From NCBI GenBank assembly GCA_964480945.1, contig CAYZRX010000083.1, forward strand, positions 1-15,380: a stretch of 15,380 nt of DNA, given 5' to 3'. The notes beneath the pieces were generated by a model. The model saw only the letters and a program-made list of their open reading frames with translations. It made no database searches and was not told where the DNA came from. The position numbers and the translations under genes were made by a program. This document shows, one piece after another, positions 1 through 6,153 of the stretch. Every line of letters starts with the position of its first letter. The first letter of the stretch is position 1. This DNA is from VGWB01 sp964480945 (GTDB lineage: Bacteria > Bacteroidota > Ignavibacteria > UBA10030).

Positions 1-177
1 GAGGTTCCTAGTATGGATGACTTCAAGAATTGCCTGCGATTGAAGTTATTCATGCCGGTGATCCTTTCGATGGAGAACGGTAGAGGTGATGAGTGGACAA
101 TAACAAAAGTCTTCGTGAGATGCCACTTGGGGGTTCCAAGAAATGAGAGGTCCTCGTATGGAAATTGTATGAAATAA
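1..177 (+). CDS. Possible 3' end of a gene cut by the left edge
   Basis: Frame 1 is open from the first base to a TAA at 175-177 (58 codons), while the other two forward frames stop within the first 45 bases. The peptide has no motif I recognise and its C-terminus (SSYGNCMK) is unremarkable. An open stretch this short can arise by chance. The sampled composition (about 45% GC over the first 60 bases, counted by hand) is lower than in the large genes of the window. It could be the tail of a real upstream gene or plain intergenic sequence; only sequence to the left can tell. Confidence 0.2.
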   Translation, partial: EVPSMDDFKNCLRLKLFMPVILSMENGRGDEWTITKVFVRCHLGVPRNERSSYGNCMK

Positions 178-226
178 ACGTTTTCATGTGAGACACGGAG
201 AAGAGATCACCTTGCATGGTCTACTG

Positions 227-1168
227 ATGCACAGATTTGCTCATCCATCAGCCATACTTTGCATTTTGCTTGTCGCGGGCACGTTGAGCATTTCCCGGAC
301 AGTGCTTGAGGCTCAGGAGTCACAGCGGATTGAGCGAGAGAACGCGACGGTGGTTCTCCTCGGAACGGGTATGCCCCGGCCGGATCCGAATGCATCGGGA
401 CCGGCAACCGCAATCTTGGTCGGAAGCCGCGTCTTCCTCGTCGACGCGGGTCCGGGAGTTGAGCGACAGCTCAGCGCGGCCCATCTCCCGATCAACGGCG
501 TCACCGCGCTCTTCATCACGCACCTCCACAGCGACCACACGCTCGGCTATCCCGACTTGATCTTCACCTCTTGGGTAATGGGACGCAAAGCGCCCCTGCA
601 GACTTACGGGCCGCGCGGCCTTCAGCGAATGACGGACCATCTGATCGCCGCGTACGCAGAAGACATCGATGTGCGCACGGAGGGCCTTGAGCATGAATCC
701 CCGAACGGCTACGCGGTCGCCGTTCACGAGATCGATCCCGGCATCGTCTACGACAGCCTGGGCGTTCGTGTGACGGCAATTCCGGTACAGCACGGAAACT
801 GGGCTGAGGCATATGCGTACCGCTTCGACACCCCCTACCGATCGATCGTCATTTCGGGAGATACGCGCCCGAGCGAGACGCTGGTGAACGCTTCCCGGGG
901 GGTGGACGTGCTTGTTCACGAGGTCTATTCGGCGGCAAGGCTGAAACCTGAACAACGTCCGGGCGGTGAGGATTGGCCGAAGTACATGCACGAGTTCCAC
1001 ACTTCTGACGTGGAGCTCGGCGCACTAGCAGTGCGCGCTCGCCCTAAGCTGCTCATCCTGAGTCACATCATTCGAATGGGCGCATCCGATGATGAGCTTC
1101 TGCAAGGCATCCGCGCTGGAGGCTTCACCGGCCGCGTGGTCGTCGGACATGATCTGGAACGATATTGA
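227..1168 (+). CDS. Exported metallo-beta-lactamase-fold hydrolase (RNase Z/arylsulfatase-like)
   Basis: Predicted 313-aa metal-dependent hydrolase. Counting from the ATG at 227, the zinc-binding motif H-L-H-S-D-H is at residues 99-104. Further ligand-like residues are His189 (PVQHGNW), Asp212 (SGDTRPS) and His280 (LSHII), with a C-terminal GHDLERY. The order HxHxDH, His, Asp, His is that of the RNase Z/arylsulfatase branch of the fold. The N-terminus (residues 1-30) has basic residues and then a hydrophobic run (ILCILLVAGTLSI), read as a signal peptide, so the enzyme probably acts outside the cytoplasm and is not a tRNA-processing RNase Z. The substrate is unknown. A GTG at 188 would add 13 polar residues; 227 is preferred because it puts the hydrophobic stretch near the N-terminus. 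No Shine-Dalgarno sequence is clear. The next gene begins one base after the stop. Confidence 0.87.
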   Translation: MHRFAHPSAILCILLVAGTLSISRTVLEAQESQRIERENATVVLLGTGMPRPDPNASGPATAILVGSRVFLVDAGPGVERQLSAAHLPINGVTALFITHLHSDHTLGYPDLIFTSWVMGRKAPLQTYGPRGLQRMTDHLIAAYAEDIDVRTEGLEHESPNGYAVAVHEIDPGIVYDSLGVRVTAIPVQHGNWAEAYAYRFDTPYRSIVISGDTRPSETLVNASRGVDVLVHEVYSAARLKPEQRPGGEDWPKYMHEFHTSDVELGALAVRARPKLLILSHIIRMGASDDELLQGIRAGGFTGRVVVGHDLERY

Positions 1169-1169
1169 A

Positions 1170-2012
1170 ATGGACCCATCGGACTTTCATATTCCGCAGA
1201 AAAAACTCGACACCGACCCGTTCAGAAAACGAATGGCCTGGTGGACGGAGCCTGGGGCCATCGTCCTTTTGCTCGTGTTCGTCCTTTTGGGCGCCTTGCT
1301 GGAATTCTACGCCTATCGGCTTGGATATACAAATGTTCTGATTATCTTCGGGATCTTCTGGTCTCTCGCAACCATCGTCGTCATGGTGATGTACAGGAGG
1401 TCGCAGTACGAGTCCCGCGTCTACGTCCACGAGGGGACGGTCGCCCGGACGAAGGAAGAGATCCTGCGGCATCGGGCTGCAGTTCAGAGAGAATTTGTGG
1501 AGACGGAGCTCGCGATCCTGGAACGCAACGAAAAGACTACCGTGCTTGATTCCTGGCGTCTTGACCCGGCGATCCGAAAATCCCATCCGTACTTCTCGAA
1601 GATGGAGCTCACGGAGATCGACCCGTCGACCCGGGAGTTGCACCTGCGGGTTCAGCTCGAACATCACCCCAGAGCGGTCGTCGAATCGGGCAAGCTTGAA
1701 GGAAGGGTGATGGTGGAGACGTTGGGGTTATTCCGGCTCATTTCCGGAGACACACAGCTCAAGGCGCTGGAAAAGTTCTTCGATGCGACTGTCCTTGAGC
1801 TCTACACCTTTCGTGAGGACGAGTCAGGAAGGGACGTTTCGTTCCCCTTCTTCAGCCTCTTGATCAGTCGCAGGGACCTCCCGAAGCTTGTCTCCAGTGG
1901 TCACGTTGGGCTGGCGGAGCTCCGGAAATTCTCCGAAGCGCGATTTGAAGGGGGGAAGGAGATCGAGCCGCACCGCTCTCTCCAGCCGAGCGCTGCGAGC
2001 CGCGGGAAATAG
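1170..2012 (+). CDS. Two-helix membrane protein of unknown function
   Basis: Predicted 280-aa protein. After a polar N-terminus come two hydrophobic helices at about residues 28-51 and 53-74. The next ~70 residues are charged and probably helical (EEILRHRAAVQREFVETELA), followed by a mixed alpha/beta soluble domain to the end. I do not recognise the family. The ATG at 1170 lies one base after the stop of the MBL-hydrolase gene. An in-frame ATG at 1149 and another at 1089 would overlap that gene; none has a clear ribosome-binding site. The spacing suggests co-transcription and translational coupling. The C-terminal ~20 residues are polar and look disordered. No terminator hairpin with a T-tract follows; the next structure is the palindrome at 2084-2112. 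Confidence 0.75.
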   Translation: MDPSDFHIPQKKLDTDPFRKRMAWWTEPGAIVLLLVFVLLGALLEFYAYRLGYTNVLIIFGIFWSLATIVVMVMYRRSQYESRVYVHEGTVARTKEEILRHRAAVQREFVETELAILERNEKTTVLDSWRLDPAIRKSHPYFSKMELTEIDPSTRELHLRVQLEHHPRAVVESGKLEGRVMVETLGLFRLISGDTQLKALEKFFDATVLELYTFREDESGRDVSFPFFSLLISRRDLPKLVSSGHVGLAELRKFSEARFEGGKEIEPHRSLQPSAASRGK

Positions 2013-2083
2013 GCACAAGAGACGTTCTCTGCCTTCAACATCTTCGCGTGACATACAGCTAACTCACGTGCTACCCTGGAGAC

Positions 2084-2112
2084 GGCACTTTCTTTTACGA
2101 AAAGAAAGTGCC
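2084..2112. repeat. Perfect 29-bp palindrome with a 3-base loop
   Basis: GGCACTTTCTTTT (2084-2096) and its exact reverse complement AAAAGAAAGTGCC (2100-2112) are separated by ACG. This gives a 13-bp stem. It lies 72 bases after the stop of the two-helix membrane protein gene. No T-tract follows on either strand, so it is a poor intrinsic terminator. It looks more like a dispersed palindromic repeat unit, which would fit its position beside an unresolved assembly gap. That reading is inference, since only one copy is in the window. Confidence 0.8.
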
Positions 2113-2184
2113 AGAAAGTCCCGCTGTACGGGATGCCGCCGATTCTATATTTCATTAGTGGCGGCAAAAACTTCTGCCGGAATC

Positions 2185-2284
2185 NNNNNNNNNNNNNNNN
2201 NNNNNNNNNNNNNNNNNNNNNNNNNNNNNNNNNNNNNNNNNNNNNNNNNNNNNNNNNNNNNNNNNNNNNNNNNNNNNNNNNNNN
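2185..2284. other. Assembly gap of 100 N
   Basis: Exactly 100 unknown bases, the conventional placeholder for a scaffold gap whose true length is not known. Ten bases at its left border (TGCCGGAATC, 2175-2184) recur inverted at 2416-2425, so the missing sequence may be repetitive. Confidence 0.97.
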
Positions 2285-2320
2285 GAAACCCGCGGGAAGA
2301 TTCGGCCGCCCGCGTACCGA

Positions 2321-2379
2321 AATTCCCCGCCGTCGAGAGGGAAACAATCTATAACCATTCATACGGTTGGCGGGGAATT
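2321..2379. repeat. 11-bp inverted repeat enclosing 37 bases
   Basis: AATTCCCCGCC (2321-2331) is exactly complementary to GGCGGGGAATT (2369-2379). The 37 bases between contain a shorter AACC/GGTT pairing. It could form a structured RNA or DNA stem and belongs to the palindrome cluster around the gap. No coding frame crosses it convincingly. It may be the end of a repeat element whose remainder is lost in the gap. Confidence 0.6.
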
Positions 2380-2545
2380 AAACCCACCCTTCAAACGGCC
2401 TACGCTCATTCCGTCGATTCCGGCACCTGGTAGAAAGATCTGCTCTTGAACATGACACCCTCACACATCTCAAGGTGCCACAAAACTGATCTAAAACAGC
2501 ACTAGAACTTACTGCCAGGCAAATCACCGATCCAAAGGACACACT

Positions 2546-2851
2546 ATGAACACCATCACCGGGTCGCTTTTCGCTCTTCTCGACATACCCTGGAAGACGA
2601 TCCTCACACAAGTCCTTACATTCCTCTACTCGCTCGCCCATTATGTCGGGCTGCTGATCGTCTACCTTCTCGGTTTTATCTTCCCCTCCCCGAAGGTGCC
2701 CGGCGATCTCGCAGATCCGATCGGTTATCTCGTCCTGCTCACTGCGTTCGTCATCCTCGCCCAGGTCGCGAAGAAGGTCGCATGGATCATTGTGATTGTA
2801 GGGTGGGGGCTGATCGTGATCAGGATAATCCTTGCAGTCTTTGAGCACTAG
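2546..2851 (+). CDS. Small membrane protein, three hydrophobic segments
   Basis: Predicted 101-aa protein, almost entirely hydrophobic. Membrane segments are predicted at about residues 17-46 (long, perhaps re-entrant), 58-74 and 78-98. A short polar loop between the first two (PSPKVPGDLADP) and the pair of lysines after the second are the only strongly polar parts. The start ATG is preceded by AAAGGA with an eight-base spacer. Hydrophobic periodicity throughout and a good ribosome-binding site argue that it is a real gene. I do not recognise the family. It stands alone on this strand and converges with the barrel gene, 56 bases between stops; no clear terminator lies between. Confidence 0.68.
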   Translation: MNTITGSLFALLDIPWKTILTQVLTFLYSLAHYVGLLIVYLLGFIFPSPKVPGDLADPIGYLVLLTAFVILAQVAKKVAWIIVIVGWGLIVIRIILAVFEH

Positions 2852-2907
2852 CGGGCTTGCTCGGAGAGGGTGTGCCGTCGAAGGCGGGTCGAGGATCCTT
2901 CCGTGAT

Positions 2908-3651
2908 TCAGATGGTGACCTGGTAGCCGATGTACCCGGAAAAGAGATGCTCGCCAGACAGGCTGTGACCGAATGAAAACAGGAGGTGGTTTTCGTCATT
3001 GAAGTTGATGAACCCGCCGACGTTGAATCCCGCATCTGCTCTTGAGTCCCGGCTGTTGGCCGTGTGGTAGTACAGCTCGCCGCCGAGCGTAACGACCTTT
3101 GAAAAGTCGTACTGAGCCTCCCATCCCGCGAACACCCAGTTTCTCTGCCCCACACCCGGATTGTACCAGAATCCCCCTCCGCCATACGTCGTGAACCTCC
3201 CCCAACTCTTCTGGATCCAAACCGGCAGATACGCCTGGATTTTTCCCTGAGTCAGCTCTTTGCTCTTGTCTCCGGTAGGAATCTCTATCAGCGGGAAGGT
3301 GCCGATCTGGGGAGTGCTCCCCGTCTCATGCACGAATCGATACTTCACCCCGATCTCTGTATTCGAGAAGCCGTATCGGGTTCCCTCGTTCGTATGGACA
3401 TAGCCCATCGGCGCGACGATGTGAAGCTGCACGTCAGGCAGGGGGCCGTAGTTGATCTCGATATGTGGCAGCGTCGCATCGACCTCGAATCGCTCGAACT
3501 GTTGGACAGACGCGAGGTAGAATTCCCAGTGAAGGTAGTCGACTGGCTGGGGATCATCTGTGTTGAAGGGCGGGCCTGCAGACGCTCTTGCGCTGATCAC
3601 CAAGAACAGCAGGAGTACCCATCGATTCCGATATCGTGTCCGTCCGACCAT
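2908..3651 (-). CDS. Outer-membrane beta-barrel protein (transporter-like, uncharacterised)
   Basis: Predicted 247-aa exported protein. The N-terminus is basic (GRTRYRNRW) followed by a hydrophobic core and an A-S-A cleavage site at about residues 23-25. The mature part opens with GPPFNTDDPQPVDYLHWEFY and continues as alternating aromatic/polar strands with glycine-rich turns (TTYGGGGFWYNPG, LGGELYYHT), ending in SGYIGYQVTI. This resembles a widespread family of short outer-membrane barrels often labelled 'transporter' or loosely related to the phenol-degradation MetA family. The transported substrate, if any, is unknown. An alternative ATG at 3666 would lengthen the N-terminus by five residues; neither start has a Shine-Dalgarno sequence. 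The gene follows the CPBP-type gene by about 100 bases on the same strand and may share its transcript. Confidence 0.82.
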   Translation of the reverse strand: MVGRTRYRNRWVLLLFLVISARASAGPPFNTDDPQPVDYLHWEFYLASVQQFERFEVDATLPHIEINYGPLPDVQLHIVAPMGYVHTNEGTRYGFSNTEIGVKYRFVHETGSTPQIGTFPLIEIPTGDKSKELTQGKIQAYLPVWIQKSWGRFTTYGGGGFWYNPGVGQRNWVFAGWEAQYDFSKVVTLGGELYYHTANSRDSRADAGFNVGGFINFNDENHLLFSFGHSLSGEHLFSGYIGYQVTI

Positions 3652-3749
3652 CGATATACTAACCATACCGGGGGCAAATAAGTTGCCGGACGCGCAGACT
3701 GCAACGACGGGGGGCAAGAGACTGCTCAAGAGGGGCGAATTCCGCGCCC

Positions 3750-4439
3750 TCACAGACCCAACAGCTTCAGGAGCTGCGGTATGCAAGGATCCCCGGGAAC
3801 CGGAGTGTAGAGAGAAAACTGCATCCCGACTCTGAAACCGTGATGCCAGGCCTGCGGCAGGGCACAGTAGGCGGCCGCTGCCAGCGCAGTGTGGGCGATG
3901 ACCAGGGGATAGACATTTCTGCTCTTGACGAAAAAGTACGCGCTGATCATGCCGCCGTAGAGAGTGAGGAAGAGGAGGACGGGATTGGGGAGATGAACGA
4001 CGCTGAAGAGAATTCCACTGATGAGGATTGTCGAGGCTCGATTATTCGTCAGCAAATGAATCCTGTTCACAAAGTAGCTGTTGAGGAGAATCTGTTGAAA
4101 AAGCGCAGGAACAAGATACGAGATAAACCTGAGTGTCACGCCGACAGGGAACCTGGCATTGCGAAGGAAACCGGGGTTTGCGAAAGCTCCAACGACGAGA
4201 ACAATGAGAACGCCGGCAGCGAGCAGGAGCCAAAGGCGGGTAAAACCTTTGAAATTGAAATGGGCAAGGCCCAGTGTCTGGAAGGAATCCTTCCGTAGCA
4301 CCCAGCTCGCCACAACTACTCCCAGCGGGAGGAGCACAAAGAACGAGAGCACCTGCCCGATGAACCAGATCTGAACCAGAATCAGGAGGAAAACCAGCGT
4401 GATCTCTGCACCGACAGCCAGCCGATGGTTGATGGACAT
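3750..4439 (-). CDS. CPBP-family membrane protein with altered protease motif
   Basis: Predicted 229-aa polytopic membrane protein with about six hydrophobic segments, similar to the CPBP (CAAX protease and bacteriocin-processing) family. In active members motif 1 is EExxxR; here the matching place reads Q115-Q116-I-L-L-N120. Motif 2, FxxxH, is intact (F145-S-V-V-H149). Motif 3 keeps His183, but the residue four on is Ala where active members usually have Asn or Asp. The protein may be a non-proteolytic relative or a divergent subfamily. The ATG at 4439 is chosen because AGAGG stands six bases upstream. ATGs at 4466 and 4523 are in frame without such a site and would add 9 or 28 polar residues. 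A TAnnTTTG-type -7 match lies at 4584-4591. The family assignment rests on motif layout alone. Confidence 0.75.
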   Translation of the reverse strand: MSINHRLAVGAEITLVFLLILVQIWFIGQVLSFFVLLPLGVVVASWVLRKDSFQTLGLAHFNFKGFTRLWLLLAAGVLIVLVVGAFANPGFLRNARFPVGVTLRFISYLVPALFQQILLNSYFVNRIHLLTNNRASTILISGILFSVVHLPNPVLLFLTLYGGMISAYFFVKSRNVYPLVIAHTALAAAAYCALPQAWHHGFRVGMQFSLYTPVPGDPCIPQLLKLLGL

Positions 4440-4841
4440 TCCTATCCTCTGAAGAACAGAACCCATGTGAAGTCGACGAGCGTATGAAGCAGCGCCGATG
4501 CGAAGAGCGATCGTCGTGTCCATATCGCGATGTTAGGACATAGCGACTGAAATGTGCTGTTCAGGATTTGACTATCGCTTGTTCAAATTTAAGAAAAGGA
4601 GTTGATAAAATGGGTCTGAAGAAATAAATTTCGCACGCCCATTTCTGCAATCGCCGCCACCGGGGTTTCGACCAACGGAACGCGGCAAGCGGATTGATCG
4701 TTGAATGATTCAGAAGAGCGAAATCGGTCAAGGAGCGGTCCCCAACCTGGACTCTTTCTTGGCTTACCTGCTTCATTTCAACGCTTCGCCCCTGCACGCG
4801 TGTCCGCAACGTTGTACGACAAATCAGACAGAAGGAATATT
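4440..4841. other. Divergent intergenic region (402 bases)
   Basis: This separates the minus-strand CPBP-type gene from the plus-strand FN3 gene. On the minus strand TAAATTTG (4584-4591) fits the Bacteroidota -7 consensus, which would give the CPBP transcript a leader of roughly 135 bases if translation starts at 4439. No matching element is clear for the FN3 gene. No convincing gene or hairpin was seen. Confidence 0.5.
4584..4591 (-). promoter_or_regulatory. Possible -7 promoter element for the CPBP-type gene
   Basis: Read on the minus strand this is TAAATTTG, matching TAnnTTTG. The region about 20 bases further upstream is T-rich (CATTTTATC) but has no exact TTTG, so only half of the bipartite promoter is present. 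Confidence 0.3.
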
Positions 4842-5486
4842 ATGAAACGCGTTTTTCTCGCACTCAGCTTTGCCGTCATGGCGTTCGTGGGATTCGATTG
4901 CCCGTGGTTACCGAATCCCCCGACGCCTGCTTCACCGGCGGACGGATCAGTGGGGGTTCCGACTGAACCGACGTTGCAGTGGAACGTCGCGAGCAGCGCG
5001 ACCTCTTACCGACTGCAGATTTCAACCGATCGGGTCTTCTCCTCGATTGTGGTCGACGACAGCATGCTCACAGCCACCTCGCACCAGGTATCGGGACTCT
5101 CAAATGGCACATCCTATTACTGGCGCGTGCTGGCAACGAACAGTTACGGCGAGAGTGACTGGTCGACATTCTCGTTGTTCACGACGGTTGTCGCTCCTCC
5201 GGATCGTCCCAAGCTGAGCGCGCCGGTTAACGAATCGTCAGGGATCTCGACCGATCCGATGCTGTGTTGGGATCCCTCCAACTGCACGACATCCTATCGG
5301 CTGCAGGTTTCGGCCGATTCAAGCTTCACGACAATTATGTTTGACAAGAAGGGAATCACGGGCACGTTCTACCCGGATTCCGGTCTTACCGTCGGAACGC
5401 GATACTATTGGCGGGTCAGCGCCTCGAACGCCGGCGGGACGAGCCATTGGTCACGTGCGTGGAGCTTCATCGTCGGCGGGTTGTAG
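4842..5486 (+). CDS. Secreted protein with two fibronectin type III domains
   Basis: Predicted 214-aa protein. Residues 1-20 (MKRVFLALSFAVMAFVGFDC) form a signal peptide. Residue 20 is Cys, but the residues before it do not make a good lipobox. Two FN3-like repeats follow, about residues 27-118 and 121-214. Each carries the pattern PxLxW...TSYRLQ(I/V)S...G(T)xYYWRV.A.N..G.S.WS. The second has an extra cysteine pair (MLCWDPSNC). Such domains usually bind other proteins or act as spacers. The protein ends directly after the second repeat, with neither a catalytic domain nor a type IX secretion tail. The start is fixed by AGAAGGAA shortly before the ATG. The ABM-like gene follows 74 bases later on the same strand. 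Confidence 0.85.
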   Translation: MKRVFLALSFAVMAFVGFDCPWLPNPPTPASPADGSVGVPTEPTLQWNVASSATSYRLQISTDRVFSSIVVDDSMLTATSHQVSGLSNGTSYYWRVLATNSYGESDWSTFSLFTTVVAPPDRPKLSAPVNESSGISTDPMLCWDPSNCTTSYRLQVSADSSFTTIMFDKKGITGTFYPDSGLTVGTRYYWRVSASNAGGTSHWSRAWSFIVGGL

Positions 5487-5560
5487 GCTGCCTGTGGCCG
5501 CTGGCCGATTCCATTCCATTGAGAATTGCCGACTCATGGTTACTGAAAGGGACGTTAAAA

Positions 5561-5878
5561 ATGATCAGTCGGGTGTGGCATGGCTGGACCTCGCGCGCAA
5601 ATGCAGATGCGTACGAAGCGCTCCTCAAGAATGAGATCTTCACGGGCATCGAACAACGGCACCTCCCGGGTTACCGCGGCATTCAGCTCTCGCGGAGAGA
5701 TGTCGAACAAGAGACCGAATTTGTGACGGCGATGTGGTTCGACTCCCTTGAGGGAGTGCGGCTGTTCGCCGGGGAGGATTATGAAGTCGCCGTGGTCCCC
5801 GCGAACGCAAGGCGACTTCTCTCCCGGTTCGATGAACGCTCACAGCATTACGAGGTCAGATCGGACCGAAGGATTTGA
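5561..5878 (+). CDS. Antibiotic-biosynthesis-monooxygenase (ABM) fold protein
   Basis: Predicted 105-aa soluble protein. It opens with ISRVWHGWTSRANADAYEALL and continues GIEQRHLPGYRGIQLSRR, TEFVTAMWFDSLEGVRLFAG and DYEVAVVPANARRLLSRFD. This is the length and layout of the small ferredoxin-like ABM fold, in which a dimer forms a barrel around a small aromatic or haem-like substrate. The true substrate cannot be inferred, and many such proteins are annotated by fold only. AAGGGA precedes the ATG by about seven bases, supporting this start over longer frames. It may be co-transcribed with the FN3 gene, though the two share no obvious role. Confidence 0.85.
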   Translation: MISRVWHGWTSRANADAYEALLKNEIFTGIEQRHLPGYRGIQLSRRDVEQETEFVTAMWFDSLEGVRLFAGEDYEVAVVPANARRLLSRFDERSQHYEVRSDRRI

Positions 5879-6153
5879 GCTTCGCCGGGCCCTGTGAGTT
5901 GAATTGCATTCACGACCCCATCAAGAACAATTCCGGTCGATGCATCGAAGAGAGAAACTATCCTTCGGGATTTGCCGGTTGAGTTGAACGAAGATGGTCC
6001 CTCCTTTCCTATCGTCCGGCAAGCCCGCCAAAAGACAACGCACGGAGGCAGCATCGATCTTTTTTGGTTGACCGGTGCATCAAAATTCCCTATCGTTTTC
6101 TGCCAATGCATTGATTACGCGGATTCGTGGAAATCACGAAAGGAATGTCAACG

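Larger units (their letters stand above)
2013..2545. other. Gene-free stretch rich in palindromes, with an assembly gap
   Basis: No credible gene is visible in this 533-base stretch. It holds an assembly gap (2185-2284) and at least five inverted repeats: 2084-2112; TCCCG/CGGGA at 2119-2123 and 2129-2133; TGCCGCC/GGCGGCA at 2134-2140 and 2160-2166; CGCGGG/CCCGCG at 2291-2296 and 2309-2314; and 2321-2379. A ten-base sequence left of the gap (2175-2184) recurs inverted at 2416-2425. Open frames running through the gap are artefacts of the N run. Confidence 0.7.

Noticed and set aside
320..1000. A 226-codon minus-strand frame opposite the MBL-hydrolase gene
   Set aside because: The plus strand carries the zinc-binding motifs; this one has no recognisable pattern.
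1888..2433. Open frames running through the N run
   Set aside because: They exist only because the N bases cannot create stop codons.
4561..4809. An 82-codon minus-strand frame in the region before the FN3 gene
   Set aside because: No motif, no ribosome-binding site, and it overlaps the probable leader and promoter region.
5848..6111. An 87-codon minus-strand frame downstream of the ABM-like gene
   Set aside because: It overlaps the end of that gene and lacks a ribosome-binding site, signal peptide or known motif, though a few segments look faintly protein-like.
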